Below, piece after piece: positions 36,556 through 44,754 of a stretch of DNA of 64,000 nucleotides. A model generated the notes under the pieces. It saw nothing but the letters and a program-made list of their open reading frames with translations, was not told where the DNA came from and searched no databases. The stretch is from Pseudothioclava sp033100795 (GTDB taxonomy: Bacteria > Pseudomonadota > Alphaproteobacteria > Rhodobacterales > Rhodobacteraceae): positions 124,001 to 188,000 of the forward strand of contig NZ_JAWLVI010000003.1 of the NCBI RefSeq assembly GCF_033100795.1. The letters are read 5' to 3'. The position numbers and the translations under genes were made by a program. Position 1 is the first letter of the stretch; the number at the start of each line of letters is the position of its first letter.

Positions 36556-37065
36556 TTGGCATCAGAAATTCTACCGATCCATACCCTGAACGCGCGCGGC
36601 AACGGGATGCTAGAGGTTATTCGCGACTACTTTGGGTTGTCCCCGGATCGGATGCTCCTTGAGATACAGGGGATGCGTGCTCAAATTACACGGACATTGA
36701 AGACTAAGGGCATCAACTACGACGACCTGCGTGCAGCGTTGGTGCCCGACCGCGAAAAGCCTGAGATAGCTTTGATCTTCGACACGATGCAGATTGAAGA
36801 TAGCTGGTATGGCTACCAAGTGTTTGAACGCATCATTCCGCTGCTCGATCCAAGAACTAAGAACAGCATTTTGGTTGGCGACTACATCGGAAGCAACAGC
36901 TAACAAGAGACCCTGTATGAAGCCTTCTGTGAGGCGGTTTGCCCGGTGCGTCGCATCGACTATCGGCATAGCAGCCAATTCTACGTGGTTTACATCAACA
37001 ACTTGACGGATTCTGCGTTCCAAAAGCTTGCGGACGGGCTGATAGACTATGAACCGTATGTGGGT
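36556..37065 (+). pseudogene. unknown protein gene with an in-frame stop, truncated
   Basis: The first part (36556-36903) reads as 115 codons from a TTG start with ribosome site GAGAGGTGAT, ending in VGDYIGSNS and TAA. After that TAA the same frame continues with sensible protein sequence (LYEAFCEAVCPVRRIDYRHS, then FYVVYINNLTDSAFQKLADG and LIDYEPYVG) for about 52 more codons. The simplest view is one gene split by a nonsense change (TAA where CAA would read Gln) and cut at about 37065, where an IS481-like fragment begins. A 115-residue functional protein is the alternative. GC is lower than that of the neighbours. No family is recognised. Confidence 0.55.
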
Positions 37066-37074
37066 TGCGCAAAG

Positions 37075-37152
37075 GCCAGGCTACATCGCTACGTCTGGCT
37101 CTATAACCAACAACTCCCGCAATCAGCCTTGGGCAGCAAGTCGCCCTTGCAG
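37075..37152 (+). mobile_element. C-terminal fragment of an IS481-like integrase-core transposase
   Basis: In the same frame as the preceding pseudogene, the string ARLHRYVWLYNQQLPQSALG then SKSPLQ is the C-terminal end of DDE transposases of the IS481/integrase-core type (Y-V-x-x-Y-N...P-Q-x-x-L-G...P). It is only about 26 codons long, so it is a relict. No inverted repeat was identified. Confidence 0.6.
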
Positions 37153-37306
37153 TTCTCCAGTGGTCCGATTTGGGTCCACCATTCCAAGCCCAATAATTCC
37201 TCACGAACCGCGCATAGCGCCCATTTAGCGGGCAACTCCGATACAGCCGGGGTCGCCATGCAGGGCGCTCTTTACTTCGCCGCGCCGCGCCCCGCTTGTT
37301 GGCGCC

Positions 37307-37891
37307 ATGCCCCAGTCACTTTCGATCACCCTTGTTGAAACAGATCCCGCGCGTGCCGCGCTGATTGTCGCAAGCCTGCGCGAAGCGGGTGAATTCGACA
37401 TCAGCGTCATTTCGCAGATCACCGGCCTCGCGCATCAGATCAAGGTGCGCAATCCCGATGTGGTGCTGATCGACATCGAAAATCCCTCGCGCGATATGCT
37501 TGAGGAATGCGCGCTCGCCTCGGGGCCGCTTGAACGTCCTGTTGCGATGTTTGTCGACCGCTCTGATGCCGCCATGTCCACTGCCGCCATCGAGGCGGGC
37601 GTATCGGCCTATGTCGTGGACGGGCTGAAGTCGCAGCGGGTCAAACCGATCCTCGATGCGGCCATTACCCGCTTTCGCATGTTCCAGCGGATGCGCACCG
37701 AACTGGCCGAAACCAAGCGCGCGCTGGAAGAACGCAAAGTGATTGATCGCGCGAAAGGCATGCTGATGAAGGCCCGTGGCATCGGTGAGGACGAGGCCTA
37801 CGCGCTGTTGCGCAAGGCCGCGATGGATCAGGGCAAGCGGGTCGCGGATGTCGCACAGGCCCTTGTGACGGCGGCGGGGTTGCTGGGATGA
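37307..37891 (+). CDS. nasT: NasT, ANTAR-domain antiterminator for nitrate assimilation
   Basis: 194 residues. A receiver-like N-terminal domain (about 5-125) is followed by a coiled coil and an ANTAR RNA-binding domain (about 135-190, VIDRAKGMLMKARGIGEDEA and YALLRKAAMDQGKRVADVAQ). NasT binds dual hexaloop leaders of nitrate/nitrite genes and prevents premature termination. In the absence of nitrate it is held by NasS. The stop overlaps the nasS start (ATGA). Two matching leaders lie downstream (39163-39270 and 48427-48525). Confidence 0.96.
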   Translation: MPQSLSITLVETDPARAALIVASLREAGEFDISVISQITGLAHQIKVRNPDVVLIDIENPSRDMLEECALASGPLERPVAMFVDRSDAAMSTAAIEAGVSAYVVDGLKSQRVKPILDAAITRFRMFQRMRTELAETKRALEERKVIDRAKGMLMKARGIGEDEAYALLRKAAMDQGKRVADVAQALVTAAGLLG

Positions 37892-39051
37892 GATCAGCTA
37901 TTCTCTCCGTTGGCTTCATTCCGCTTGTCGATGCAGCCCCTCTGATCGTCGCACAGGAAATGGGCTTTGCCGCCGAAGAGGGCATCGCGCTTGACCTCAA
38001 ACGCGCGCCCTCATGGTCGAGCCTGCGCGACATGCTGACCTTCGGGCGCGTCGATGCGGCACACATGCTGTCGCCTGTGCCGGTCGCGACGGCCTTGGGG
38101 CTTGGCGGGGCCGGCACACCGCTGACCGCCGTGTCGGTGCTGTCGATGAATGGCAATGTGATTGGCGTCAGCCGCGCGCTGGCGCAAAAGCTGCGCGACA
38201 ACGGGCATGATTTCGGCTTTGCGGATGCGCGCGCGGCCGGACAAGCCTTGATTTCGGGCGCGGCCGGTCGCTTGCGTATCGGGGTGCCGTTTCCCTTTTC
38301 GATGCATGCCGACCTTGTTTACTACTGGCTTTCGGCGCTTGGCCTGCCCGCGCCGCAAAACATCGACATCCGCACGGTTCCGCCGCCGCTTATGGCCGAC
38401 GCGATCCGCGCAGACGAGATCGACGCCTTTTGCGTGGGCGAGCCGTGGGGCTCGCAGGCGGTAGAAACCGGCATGGGCGAATTGCTGCTGCCGACCTCGG
38501 CAATCTGGAGCTTTGCGCCCGAAAAGGTGCTTGCCGTGCGTTCGGACTGGGCGGACAGCGAAGCCGCGCTTCTGGGGCGTCTGATCCGCGCGGTCTGGCG
38601 CGCCGGTCGCTGGCTGGCGGATCCGGCCTCGCGCACGCTTGCCGCGGAACTCTTGGCGCGCCCCGAATATCTGAACCTTTCGCCCGAGGTTCTGGACCGT
38701 GCGCTGACCGGACGCTTGGTGATCTCGCCGAACGGAGACGAGCGGCAGACGCCGAATTTCGTCGAATTCCACCAGAACAACGCAGGCTTTCCCTGGGCCT
38801 CGCAGGCCGAATGGATCGGGCTGCAACTGGCCGCGCGCACGGGGCTGGACCGGGTCGCCTCGCAACGGACGGCGCGCTCGGTGTTCCGCTCGGACATCTA
38901 CCGCGCGGCCCTGCGCGGAACGACGGCAGAACTGCCAGCCGATTCCACCAAAACCGAGGGCGCGGATACGGCGCTGGCCCGCCAAGAGATGCGCGACACC
39001 CCGCATAATGGCTTTTTCGATGGCCGGATTTTTGACCCGCTCGGTGACTAA
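37888..39051 (+). CDS. nasS: NasS, cytoplasmic nitrate/nitrite sensor
   Basis: 387 residues, homologous to the nitrate-binding protein NrtA but without a signal peptide (it starts MRSAILSVGFIPLVDAAPLIVAQ), so it stays in the cytoplasm. NasS binds nitrate or nitrite and releases NasT. NrtA-like motifs are present: DAAHMLSPVPVAT, FPFSMHADLVYYWLSALG and DAFCVGEPWGSQA. It is translationally coupled to nasT and followed by the leader of nrtA. Confidence 0.95.
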   Translation: MRSAILSVGFIPLVDAAPLIVAQEMGFAAEEGIALDLKRAPSWSSLRDMLTFGRVDAAHMLSPVPVATALGLGGAGTPLTAVSVLSMNGNVIGVSRALAQKLRDNGHDFGFADARAAGQALISGAAGRLRIGVPFPFSMHADLVYYWLSALGLPAPQNIDIRTVPPPLMADAIRADEIDAFCVGEPWGSQAVETGMGELLLPTSAIWSFAPEKVLAVRSDWADSEAALLGRLIRAVWRAGRWLADPASRTLAAELLARPEYLNLSPEVLDRALTGRLVISPNGDERQTPNFVEFHQNNAGFPWASQAEWIGLQLAARTGLDRVASQRTARSVFRSDIYRAALRGTTAELPADSTKTEGADTALARQEMRDTPHNGFFDGRIFDPLGD

Positions 39052-39162
39052 CGCCCAATATTTCCGCACATCCGCGCAAAACGATGCTGCATTGCGGCAC
39101 AAACATCCTTCGTGGCGCGCTTTTCCTTTGAGCCACACCGCCCGCTTTGGCACGATGATCCC

Positions 39163-39270
39163 ATCGGCAGGCAATGGCGCCACGGGCCGATACCTCTCCC
39201 GAAGATCGGGAACGATGAGCAAAGCCGCTCGACCCTCCGCCCTCCCGCGGAGCGTGTCAGCGGCTTTTTT
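39163..39270 (+). promoter_or_regulatory. NasT-responsive dual-hexaloop leader with terminator (attenuator) before nrtA
   Basis: Hairpin 1 (39163-39191): outer stem atcggc/gccgat, inner stem ggc/gcc and the six-base loop AATGGC (39173-39178). Hairpin 2 (39217-39230): stem gagc/gctc with loop AAAGCC (39221-39226). Both loops have A at position 1 and G at 4, the known ANTAR signature. The intrinsic terminator (39221-39270, aaagccgct/agcggcttt with inner ctccgc/gcggag and six T) uses the loop and 3' arm of hairpin 2 as its 5' arm, so the two cannot coexist. A further small hairpin lies at 39197-39211. NasT binding would therefore allow transcription into nrtA. Confidence 0.85.
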
Positions 39271-39325
39271 GGTTTTTCGCCCGCCTCTCCTCCTCCTGCG
39301 GGCACTGAGAAGGGACAGACGTATT

Positions 39326-40693
39326 ATGAAACGACTTCTGCTTGGCCTTGTGATGACTTCGGCCCTTTCTGCCCCCGGCTTCGCCGCGCCGCTTGCGCTG
39401 GAAAAGGACGAACTCACCTTCGGCTTCATCAAGCTGACCGACATGGCGCCGCTCGCGGTGGCCTATGAACAGGGCTACTTTCTGGATGAGGGTCTCTTCG
39501 TCACGCTCGAAGCACAGGCCAACTGGAAGGTTCTGCTGGACGGGGTGATCTCGGGGCAGCTGGACGGGGCGCATATGCTGGCAGGTCAACCGCTGGCTGC
39601 GACCATCGGCTACGGCACCGAGGCGCATATCGTCACGCCCTTCTCGATGGACCTGAACGGCAACGGCATTACCGTCTCGAACGAGGTCTGGGAGCTGATG
39701 AAGCCCGCGCTGCCCACGGATGCGGATGGCAAGGTGCAGCACCCGATTTCGGCCTCGGCCCTTGCGCCGGTCGTCGAGAGTTTCAAGGCCGAGGGCAAGC
39801 CGTTCAACATGGGCATGGTCTTCCCCGTTTCGACCCATAACTACGAACTGCGCTACTGGCTGGCCGCAGGCGGGCTGAACCCCGGCTTCTACAGCCCCGA
39901 AAACATCACCGGCCAGATCGGCGCCGATGTGCTTTTGTCGGTGACCCCGCCCCCACAGATGCCCGCGACCCTCGAGGCCGGCACGATCAACGGCTACTGC
40001 GTGGGCGAGCCGTGGAACCAGGCAGCGGTCTTCAAGGGGATCGGCGTTCCGGTCATCACCGACTACGAGTTGTGGAAGAACAACCCCGAAAAGGTCTTTG
40101 GCCTGACCGCCGAATTCACCGAGCAATACCCCAACACCACGCTTGCCATCACCAAGGCTCTGATCCGCGCGGCAATCTGGCTTGATGAAAACGACAACGC
40201 GAACCGCGCCGAGGCTGTCCAGATCCTTGCCCGTCCCGAGTATGTCGGCGCCGACCCCGAGGTCATCGCGAACTCGATGACCGGCACCTTCGAATATGAA
40301 AAGGGCGACAAGCGCCCGGTGCCCGACTTCAACGTCTTCTTCCGTCACAACGCCACCTATCCGTTCTATTCGGATGCGGTCTGGTACCTGACGCAGATGC
40401 GCCGCTGGGGCCAGATCCCCGCGGCGAAGGCGGATGGCTGGTATGATGAGGTCGCGAAATCCGTCTACAAGCCCGCGATCTATCTGGAGGCCGCGCGCCT
40501 GCTGGTCGACGAGGGGCTGGCGAACGAAGCCGACTTCCCCTGGGACAGCGACGGCTACAAGCCCGCCACCCCGGCCGAAGACGTGATCGACGGTATCGGC
40601 TTCGATGCCAAACTGCCTAACGCCTACCTGGACAGCCTGCCGATCGGCCTCAAGGGCGCGCAGACCGTCGTCGGAAACGACATTCAGGGCTAA
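39326..40693 (+). CDS. nrtA: nitrate ABC transporter substrate-binding protein
   Basis: 455 residues. A Sec signal (MKRLLLGLVMTSALSAPGFA) is followed by the NrtA/CmpA periplasmic domain: LTFGFIKLTDMAPLAVAYEQ, QLDGAHMLAGQPLAATIGYG and NGYCVGEPWNQAAVFKG. It binds nitrate (or nitrite) and delivers it to NrtB. No lipobox is seen, so the mature protein is probably soluble. It is the first gene after the NasT leader. The start at 39326 follows AAGGGA; the open frame extends upstream through the terminator and is not used. Confidence 0.95.
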   Translation: MKRLLLGLVMTSALSAPGFAAPLALEKDELTFGFIKLTDMAPLAVAYEQGYFLDEGLFVTLEAQANWKVLLDGVISGQLDGAHMLAGQPLAATIGYGTEAHIVTPFSMDLNGNGITVSNEVWELMKPALPTDADGKVQHPISASALAPVVESFKAEGKPFNMGMVFPVSTHNYELRYWLAAGGLNPGFYSPENITGQIGADVLLSVTPPPQMPATLEAGTINGYCVGEPWNQAAVFKGIGVPVITDYELWKNNPEKVFGLTAEFTEQYPNTTLAITKALIRAAIWLDENDNANRAEAVQILARPEYVGADPEVIANSMTGTFEYEKGDKRPVPDFNVFFRHNATYPFYSDAVWYLTQMRRWGQIPAAKADGWYDEVAKSVYKPAIYLEAARLLVDEGLANEADFPWDSDGYKPATPAEDVIDGIGFDAKLPNAYLDSLPIGLKGAQTVVGNDIQG

Positions 40694-40701
40694 GACCCCA
40701 T

Positions 40702-40726
40702 CCCCTCCCCGGACTGCGGGGAGGGG
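40702..40726 (+). other. stable intercistronic hairpin between nrtA and nrtB
   Basis: A 9-bp stem (cccctcccc/ggggagggg) with a 7-base loop and no T run. It probably protects or balances the nrtA transcript, a common arrangement in ABC operons where the binding protein is needed in excess. Confidence 0.6.
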
Positions 40727-40758
40727 CCACCGAAACTCCTGTCCCGAAGGATCGCACC

Positions 40759-41841
40759 ATGACCGTCGCTGACCCCGATTTCGCCCGCGAAGAGGCCCGT
40801 GCCGCCCGCCGCGCCCGCCTGTTCACCCGCATCAATGCCGCTGACAAATGGTTCCGTATCCTTGGGATCGCATGGGTAACGCCGATGCTCAAAGCGCTGG
40901 CCGGGGACAACCCCAAGACCCAGGCGCGTGACATCTGGCGCTTGCTGGGGGTGCCGCTTGTCGCGATTGGCGCGTTCCTGCTGCTGTGGGGTGCACTGGC
41001 GCCCAAGGTGCAAACCTCGCTTGGTGCGGTTCCGGGACCCGCCGAGGTCTGGACCGAAGTCGTCAACCTGCACGCCGACGCCGTGGCCAAAGCCGACAAG
41101 AAAGAGCGCTTTGAAACCATGGTCGAGGCGCGCAACGCCAAACTGATCGCCGCCGGTCGCGCCGACGAGGTCAAGTCAGTCGCCTACACCGGTGCGCCCA
41201 GCTATTACGAGCAAATCTGGACCTCGATCAAAACCGTGTTCTTCGGCTTTCTGATCGCGACGCTTGTGGCGGTGCCGCTTGGCATTCTGGGGGGGCTGTC
41301 ACCCACGGCAAATGCCGCGATCAACCCGCTGGTGCAAATCTTCAAGCCCGTTTCGCCGCTGGCCTGGCTGCCGATCGTGACGATGGTCATCTCTGCGATC
41401 TATGCGACCAATGACGGGTTCTTCTCGAAAAGCTTCCTGATTTCGGCAGTCACCGTGACGCTGTGTTCGCTTTGGCCCACGCTGATCAACACAGCACTTG
41501 GTGTGGCCTCGATCGACAAGGATCTGGTCAGCGTCTCGAAGGTTCTGAAAATGAACACCTGGACCAAGATCACCAAGCTGGTTCTGCCCTCGGCGCTGCC
41601 GCTGATCTTTACCGGACTTCGGCTGTCTCTGGGCGTGGGCTGGATGGTGCTGATCGCCGCCGAGATGCTGGCGCAGAACCCCGGGCTTGGCAAATTCGTC
41701 TGGGACGAGTTTCAGAACGGTTCGTCCAGCTCGCTTGCCAAGATCATGGTCGCGGTCTTCACCATCGGCATTATCGGCTTCCTTCTGGACCGCGTGATGT
41801 TCGCCCTGCAGTCGCTCTTTACCTTCTCGAACAACCGGTGA
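40759..41841 (+). CDS. nrtB: nitrate ABC transporter permease
   Basis: 360 residues. The N-terminal cytoplasmic stretch (1-45) is followed by six or seven membrane helices. The permease-ATPase coupling motif is in PVSPLAWLPIVTMVISAIYATNDGFFS, and VLIAAEMLAQNPGLGKFVWD follows. A hydrophilic insert (about 85-140) sits between helix 1 and the transport core, as in other NrtB proteins. It is preceded by an AAGGAT-type ribosome site and follows the nrtA-nrtB hairpin. Confidence 0.94.
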   Translation: MTVADPDFAREEARAARRARLFTRINAADKWFRILGIAWVTPMLKALAGDNPKTQARDIWRLLGVPLVAIGAFLLLWGALAPKVQTSLGAVPGPAEVWTEVVNLHADAVAKADKKERFETMVEARNAKLIAAGRADEVKSVAYTGAPSYYEQIWTSIKTVFFGFLIATLVAVPLGILGGLSPTANAAINPLVQIFKPVSPLAWLPIVTMVISAIYATNDGFFSKSFLISAVTVTLCSLWPTLINTALGVASIDKDLVSVSKVLKMNTWTKITKLVLPSALPLIFTGLRLSLGVGWMVLIAAEMLAQNPGLGKFVWDEFQNGSSSSLAKIMVAVFTIGIIGFLLDRVMFALQSLFTFSNNR

Positions 41842-41846
41842 TCGCT

Positions 41847-43526
41847 ATGGGACTTCTGACACTTTCCAATGTTTCCATAGGCTTCGGCGAGGGATTGAAC
41901 CGCACCGACGTGCTGAGCGGGATTGATCTGGATATTGCCGAAGGGGAATTCATCGCGATCCTCGGCTTCTCGGGGACGGGCAAATCGACGCTGATCAACC
42001 TGATGGCGGGCCTGAGTTTCCCCGACACCGGTTCGGTGACCTTCAAGGGCAAGCCGATTACCGGGCCGGGGCCGGAACGCGGGTTGGTGTTCCAGAACTA
42101 CTCGCTGATGCCGTGGCTGACGGTTCTGGGCAATGTGATGCTGGCCGTTGACGCTGCCAATCCGACGCTTGGCAAACCCGAGAAAGAGGCCAAGGCGCTC
42201 CACTATATCCAGATGGTCGGGCTGTCGCACGCAGCCAGCCGCCGTCCGGCCGAGCTGTCGGGCGGGATGCGCCAGCGGGTCTCGGTTGCGCGGGCGCTGG
42301 CGCTTGACCCCGAGATGCTGCTGCTCGACGAACCGCTCTCGGCGCTTGACGCGCTGACGCGTGCCAATCTGGCCGATGAAATCCTCCAGATCTGGGAGCA
42401 GGACAAAAAGACCTGTGTCCTGATCACCAATGACGTGGACGAGGCGATCCTGCTGGCCGACCGGATCATCCCGCTCAATCCCGATGGCACAATCGGCAAG
42501 GCGTTTACGGTCACCCTGCCCCGCCCGCGCGACCGCGGCGCGATGAACCATGACGCCGCCTTCAAGAAGCTGCGCGCCGAAGTCACGGGCTATCTGATGG
42601 ACACCGGCATTCAGGCGCGCGTCGAGGGCACGCGCCAGCTTCCGGAAGTGACCCCGTTGCACTCGCTGCCCAAAGCCCTGTCAGAGGCCGCGCGCTCGAC
42701 CCTTGAAGACCGCTATCTGGACTATTCGCAGCTGTATAAAATCTACCCCACGCCCAAAGGGCCGCTGACGGTCGTCGAGAACTTCGACCTGAAGGTCCGC
42801 AAAGGCGAATTTATCTCGTTGATCGGTCATTCGGGCTGCGGAAAATCGACGGTTCTGACGATGACCGCCGGGCTGAACGATGTGTCCAAAGGCGGGATCA
42901 AGCTGGATGGCTACGAGGTCAGAGGCGCCGATCCGGAGCGCGCCGTTGTGTTCCAGTCGCCCAACCTGTTCCCGTGGCTGTCGGCCAAGGAAAACGTCGC
43001 CATCGGCGTGGACAAGGTCTATCCCAAGGCCTCGCTCGCCGAGCGTCAGGACGTGGTCGAATATTACCTCGAACGGGTCGGCCTGGCCGATCAGATGGAC
43101 CGCCCCGCCTCGGATATGTCGAACGGGATGCGCCAGCGCGTCGGCATCGCGCGGGCCTTTGCGCTTTCGCCCAAACTACTGCTTCTGGATGAACCCTTCG
43201 GGATGCTTGACAGCTTGACGAGGTGGGAGCTTCAGGAAGTGCTGATGGAGGTCTGGTCGCGCACCAAGGTGACCGCGATCTGCGTCACCCATGACGTGGA
43301 CGAGGCGATCCTGCTGGCCGACCGCGTGGTGATGATGACCAACGGGCCGCACGCCACCATCGGCAAGATCACCGAGGTCGACCTGCCCCGCCCGCGCACC
43401 CGCAAGGCGCTTCTCGAACACCCGGACTACTATCGCTACCGGCAAGAAGTCCTTGATTTTCTGGAAGAATACGAACACGGCGCCAAGCCGAAGCCCGGCC
43501 CCTCGAAGGCGATAGCAGCGGAGTAG
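41847..43526 (+). CDS. fused nitrate ABC transporter ATPase (two NBDs)
   Basis: 559 residues containing two complete ATP-binding domains. The first (about 1-240) has Walker A GFSGTGKST, signature LSGGM and Walker B LLLLDEP. The second (about 290-530) has GHSGCGKST, NGMRQRVG in place of the canonical LSGGQ, and LLLLDEPFG. The linker holds LHSLPKALSEAARSTLEDRY. In cyanobacteria the two ATPases are separate (NrtC and NrtD, with NrtC carrying an extra sensor domain). Here both are joined and no NrtA-like sensor domain is present. The start lies 6 bases after nrtB. Confidence 0.93.
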   Translation: MGLLTLSNVSIGFGEGLNRTDVLSGIDLDIAEGEFIAILGFSGTGKSTLINLMAGLSFPDTGSVTFKGKPITGPGPERGLVFQNYSLMPWLTVLGNVMLAVDAANPTLGKPEKEAKALHYIQMVGLSHAASRRPAELSGGMRQRVSVARALALDPEMLLLDEPLSALDALTRANLADEILQIWEQDKKTCVLITNDVDEAILLADRIIPLNPDGTIGKAFTVTLPRPRDRGAMNHDAAFKKLRAEVTGYLMDTGIQARVEGTRQLPEVTPLHSLPKALSEAARSTLEDRYLDYSQLYKIYPTPKGPLTVVENFDLKVRKGEFISLIGHSGCGKSTVLTMTAGLNDVSKGGIKLDGYEVRGADPERAVVFQSPNLFPWLSAKENVAIGVDKVYPKASLAERQDVVEYYLERVGLADQMDRPASDMSNGMRQRVGIARAFALSPKLLLLDEPFGMLDSLTRWELQEVLMEVWSRTKVTAICVTHDVDEAILLADRVVMMTNGPHATIGKITEVDLPRPRTRKALLEHPDYYRYRQEVLDFLEEYEHGAKPKPGPSKAIAAE

Positions 43527-43530
43527 CCCC

Positions 43531-44754
43531 ATGCGACAGAAACTCGTGATCGTGGGGGCCGGCATGGCAGCGGGGCGCCTTCTGGACAGGCTGAGCGCGG
43601 CGCCCGCACGCTATGACATCACGCTGGTCAATGCCGAGCCACGCGGCAGCTATAACCGGATCATGCTGAGCCCGGTTCTGGCGGGTGACAAGGCATTTGC
43701 CGACATCGTCACGCATGACGAGGCCTGGTATCGCGCGCAGGGGATAACCTGTCAGTTCGGCCAGCGCGTTGACACGCTCGACCGCGACGGCAAGCTTGTC
43801 ACGCTGTCGGACGGGACCGCACTGCCCTATGACCGGCTTGTGCTGGCGACAGGGTCGATGCCGTTCATGCCGCCCCTTCCGGGGATCGGGCTGGCAGGCG
43901 TCATCTCTTACCGCGATCTGGAAGACACACGCACGATGATGGACCTGCGCGCGGGGCAACGCGCCGTGGTTCTGGGCGGGGGATTGCTTGGCCTCGAGGC
44001 GGCGGCGGGCATGGCGGCACGCGGCATCAAGGTCAGCGTCGTCCACCTGAACACGCATCTGATGGAACGCCAACTTGACGCCGAAGCCAGCGCGCTTTTG
44101 CGGACCGAACTGGAGGCGCGCGGGATTAACATTCATTGCGGGGCGCAATCGCAGTCCATCGTTGGGAGCGACGGGCGGGTGCAGGCACTGCGCCTTGAGG
44201 ACGGACGCGACCTGCCCTGTGATCTGCTGGTTATTGCGACCGGTATCCGGCCCTCGGTCGCACTGGCCCAGTCTGCGGGCCTGACGACTGCGCGAGGGGT
44301 CACGGTTGACGACCGCATGACCACCTCTGATCCGGCGATCCTTGCCATCGGGGAATGCACCGAGCACCGCGGCCAGACCTTCGGCCTTGTAGCGCCCGTC
44401 TTCGATCAGGCAGATGTCGCCGCCCGGATACTGGCCGGGCAGGAGGCCACGTTCACCCCGCGCGAGATTTCCGCAAAGCTCAAAGTCACGGGCTGCGACC
44501 TGTTCTCGGCCGGGGACTTCGATGGCGGCCGCGATACCGAGACCATCGTCCTGCGCGATCCTGCGCGCAGCCGCTATCGCCGCCTTGTGCTGCGGGACAA
44601 CCGCATCATCGGTATCGTTCTGTATGGCGATACGTCCGATGGCCCGTGGTTCTTTGACCTGATGAAAGCACGCGCGGATGTGTCGTTGATGCGCGACGCA
44701 CTGATCTTCGGGCAGGCCTATGCGGCCGCCTCCAGACACGGGATGGCTGCGTGA
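43531..44754 (+). CDS. NirB-like NAD(P)H-FAD oxidoreductase, electron donor for NasA
   Basis: 407 residues. FAD motif (LVIVGAGMAAGRLL), NAD motif (AVVLGGGLLGLEAAAG) and a C-terminal rubredoxin-reductase-like domain (KLKVTGCDLFSAGDF). It is a close paralogue of the N-terminal 400 residues of NirB at 48609 (both start LVIVG-x-GMA-x-GR and share NAEPR..YxRIMLSPVL). The gene sits between the transporter and nasA with a 4-base gap and 1-base overlap. The likely role is to move electrons from NAD(P)H to NasA, comparable to NasB of Bacillus. Not tested. Confidence 0.85.
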   Translation: MRQKLVIVGAGMAAGRLLDRLSAAPARYDITLVNAEPRGSYNRIMLSPVLAGDKAFADIVTHDEAWYRAQGITCQFGQRVDTLDRDGKLVTLSDGTALPYDRLVLATGSMPFMPPLPGIGLAGVISYRDLEDTRTMMDLRAGQRAVVLGGGLLGLEAAAGMAARGIKVSVVHLNTHLMERQLDAEASALLRTELEARGINIHCGAQSQSIVGSDGRVQALRLEDGRDLPCDLLVIATGIRPSVALAQSAGLTTARGVTVDDRMTTSDPAILAIGECTEHRGQTFGLVAPVFDQADVAARILAGQEATFTPREISAKLKVTGCDLFSAGDFDGGRDTETIVLRDPARSRYRRLVLRDNRIIGIVLYGDTSDGPWFFDLMKARADVSLMRDALIFGQAYAAASRHGMAA

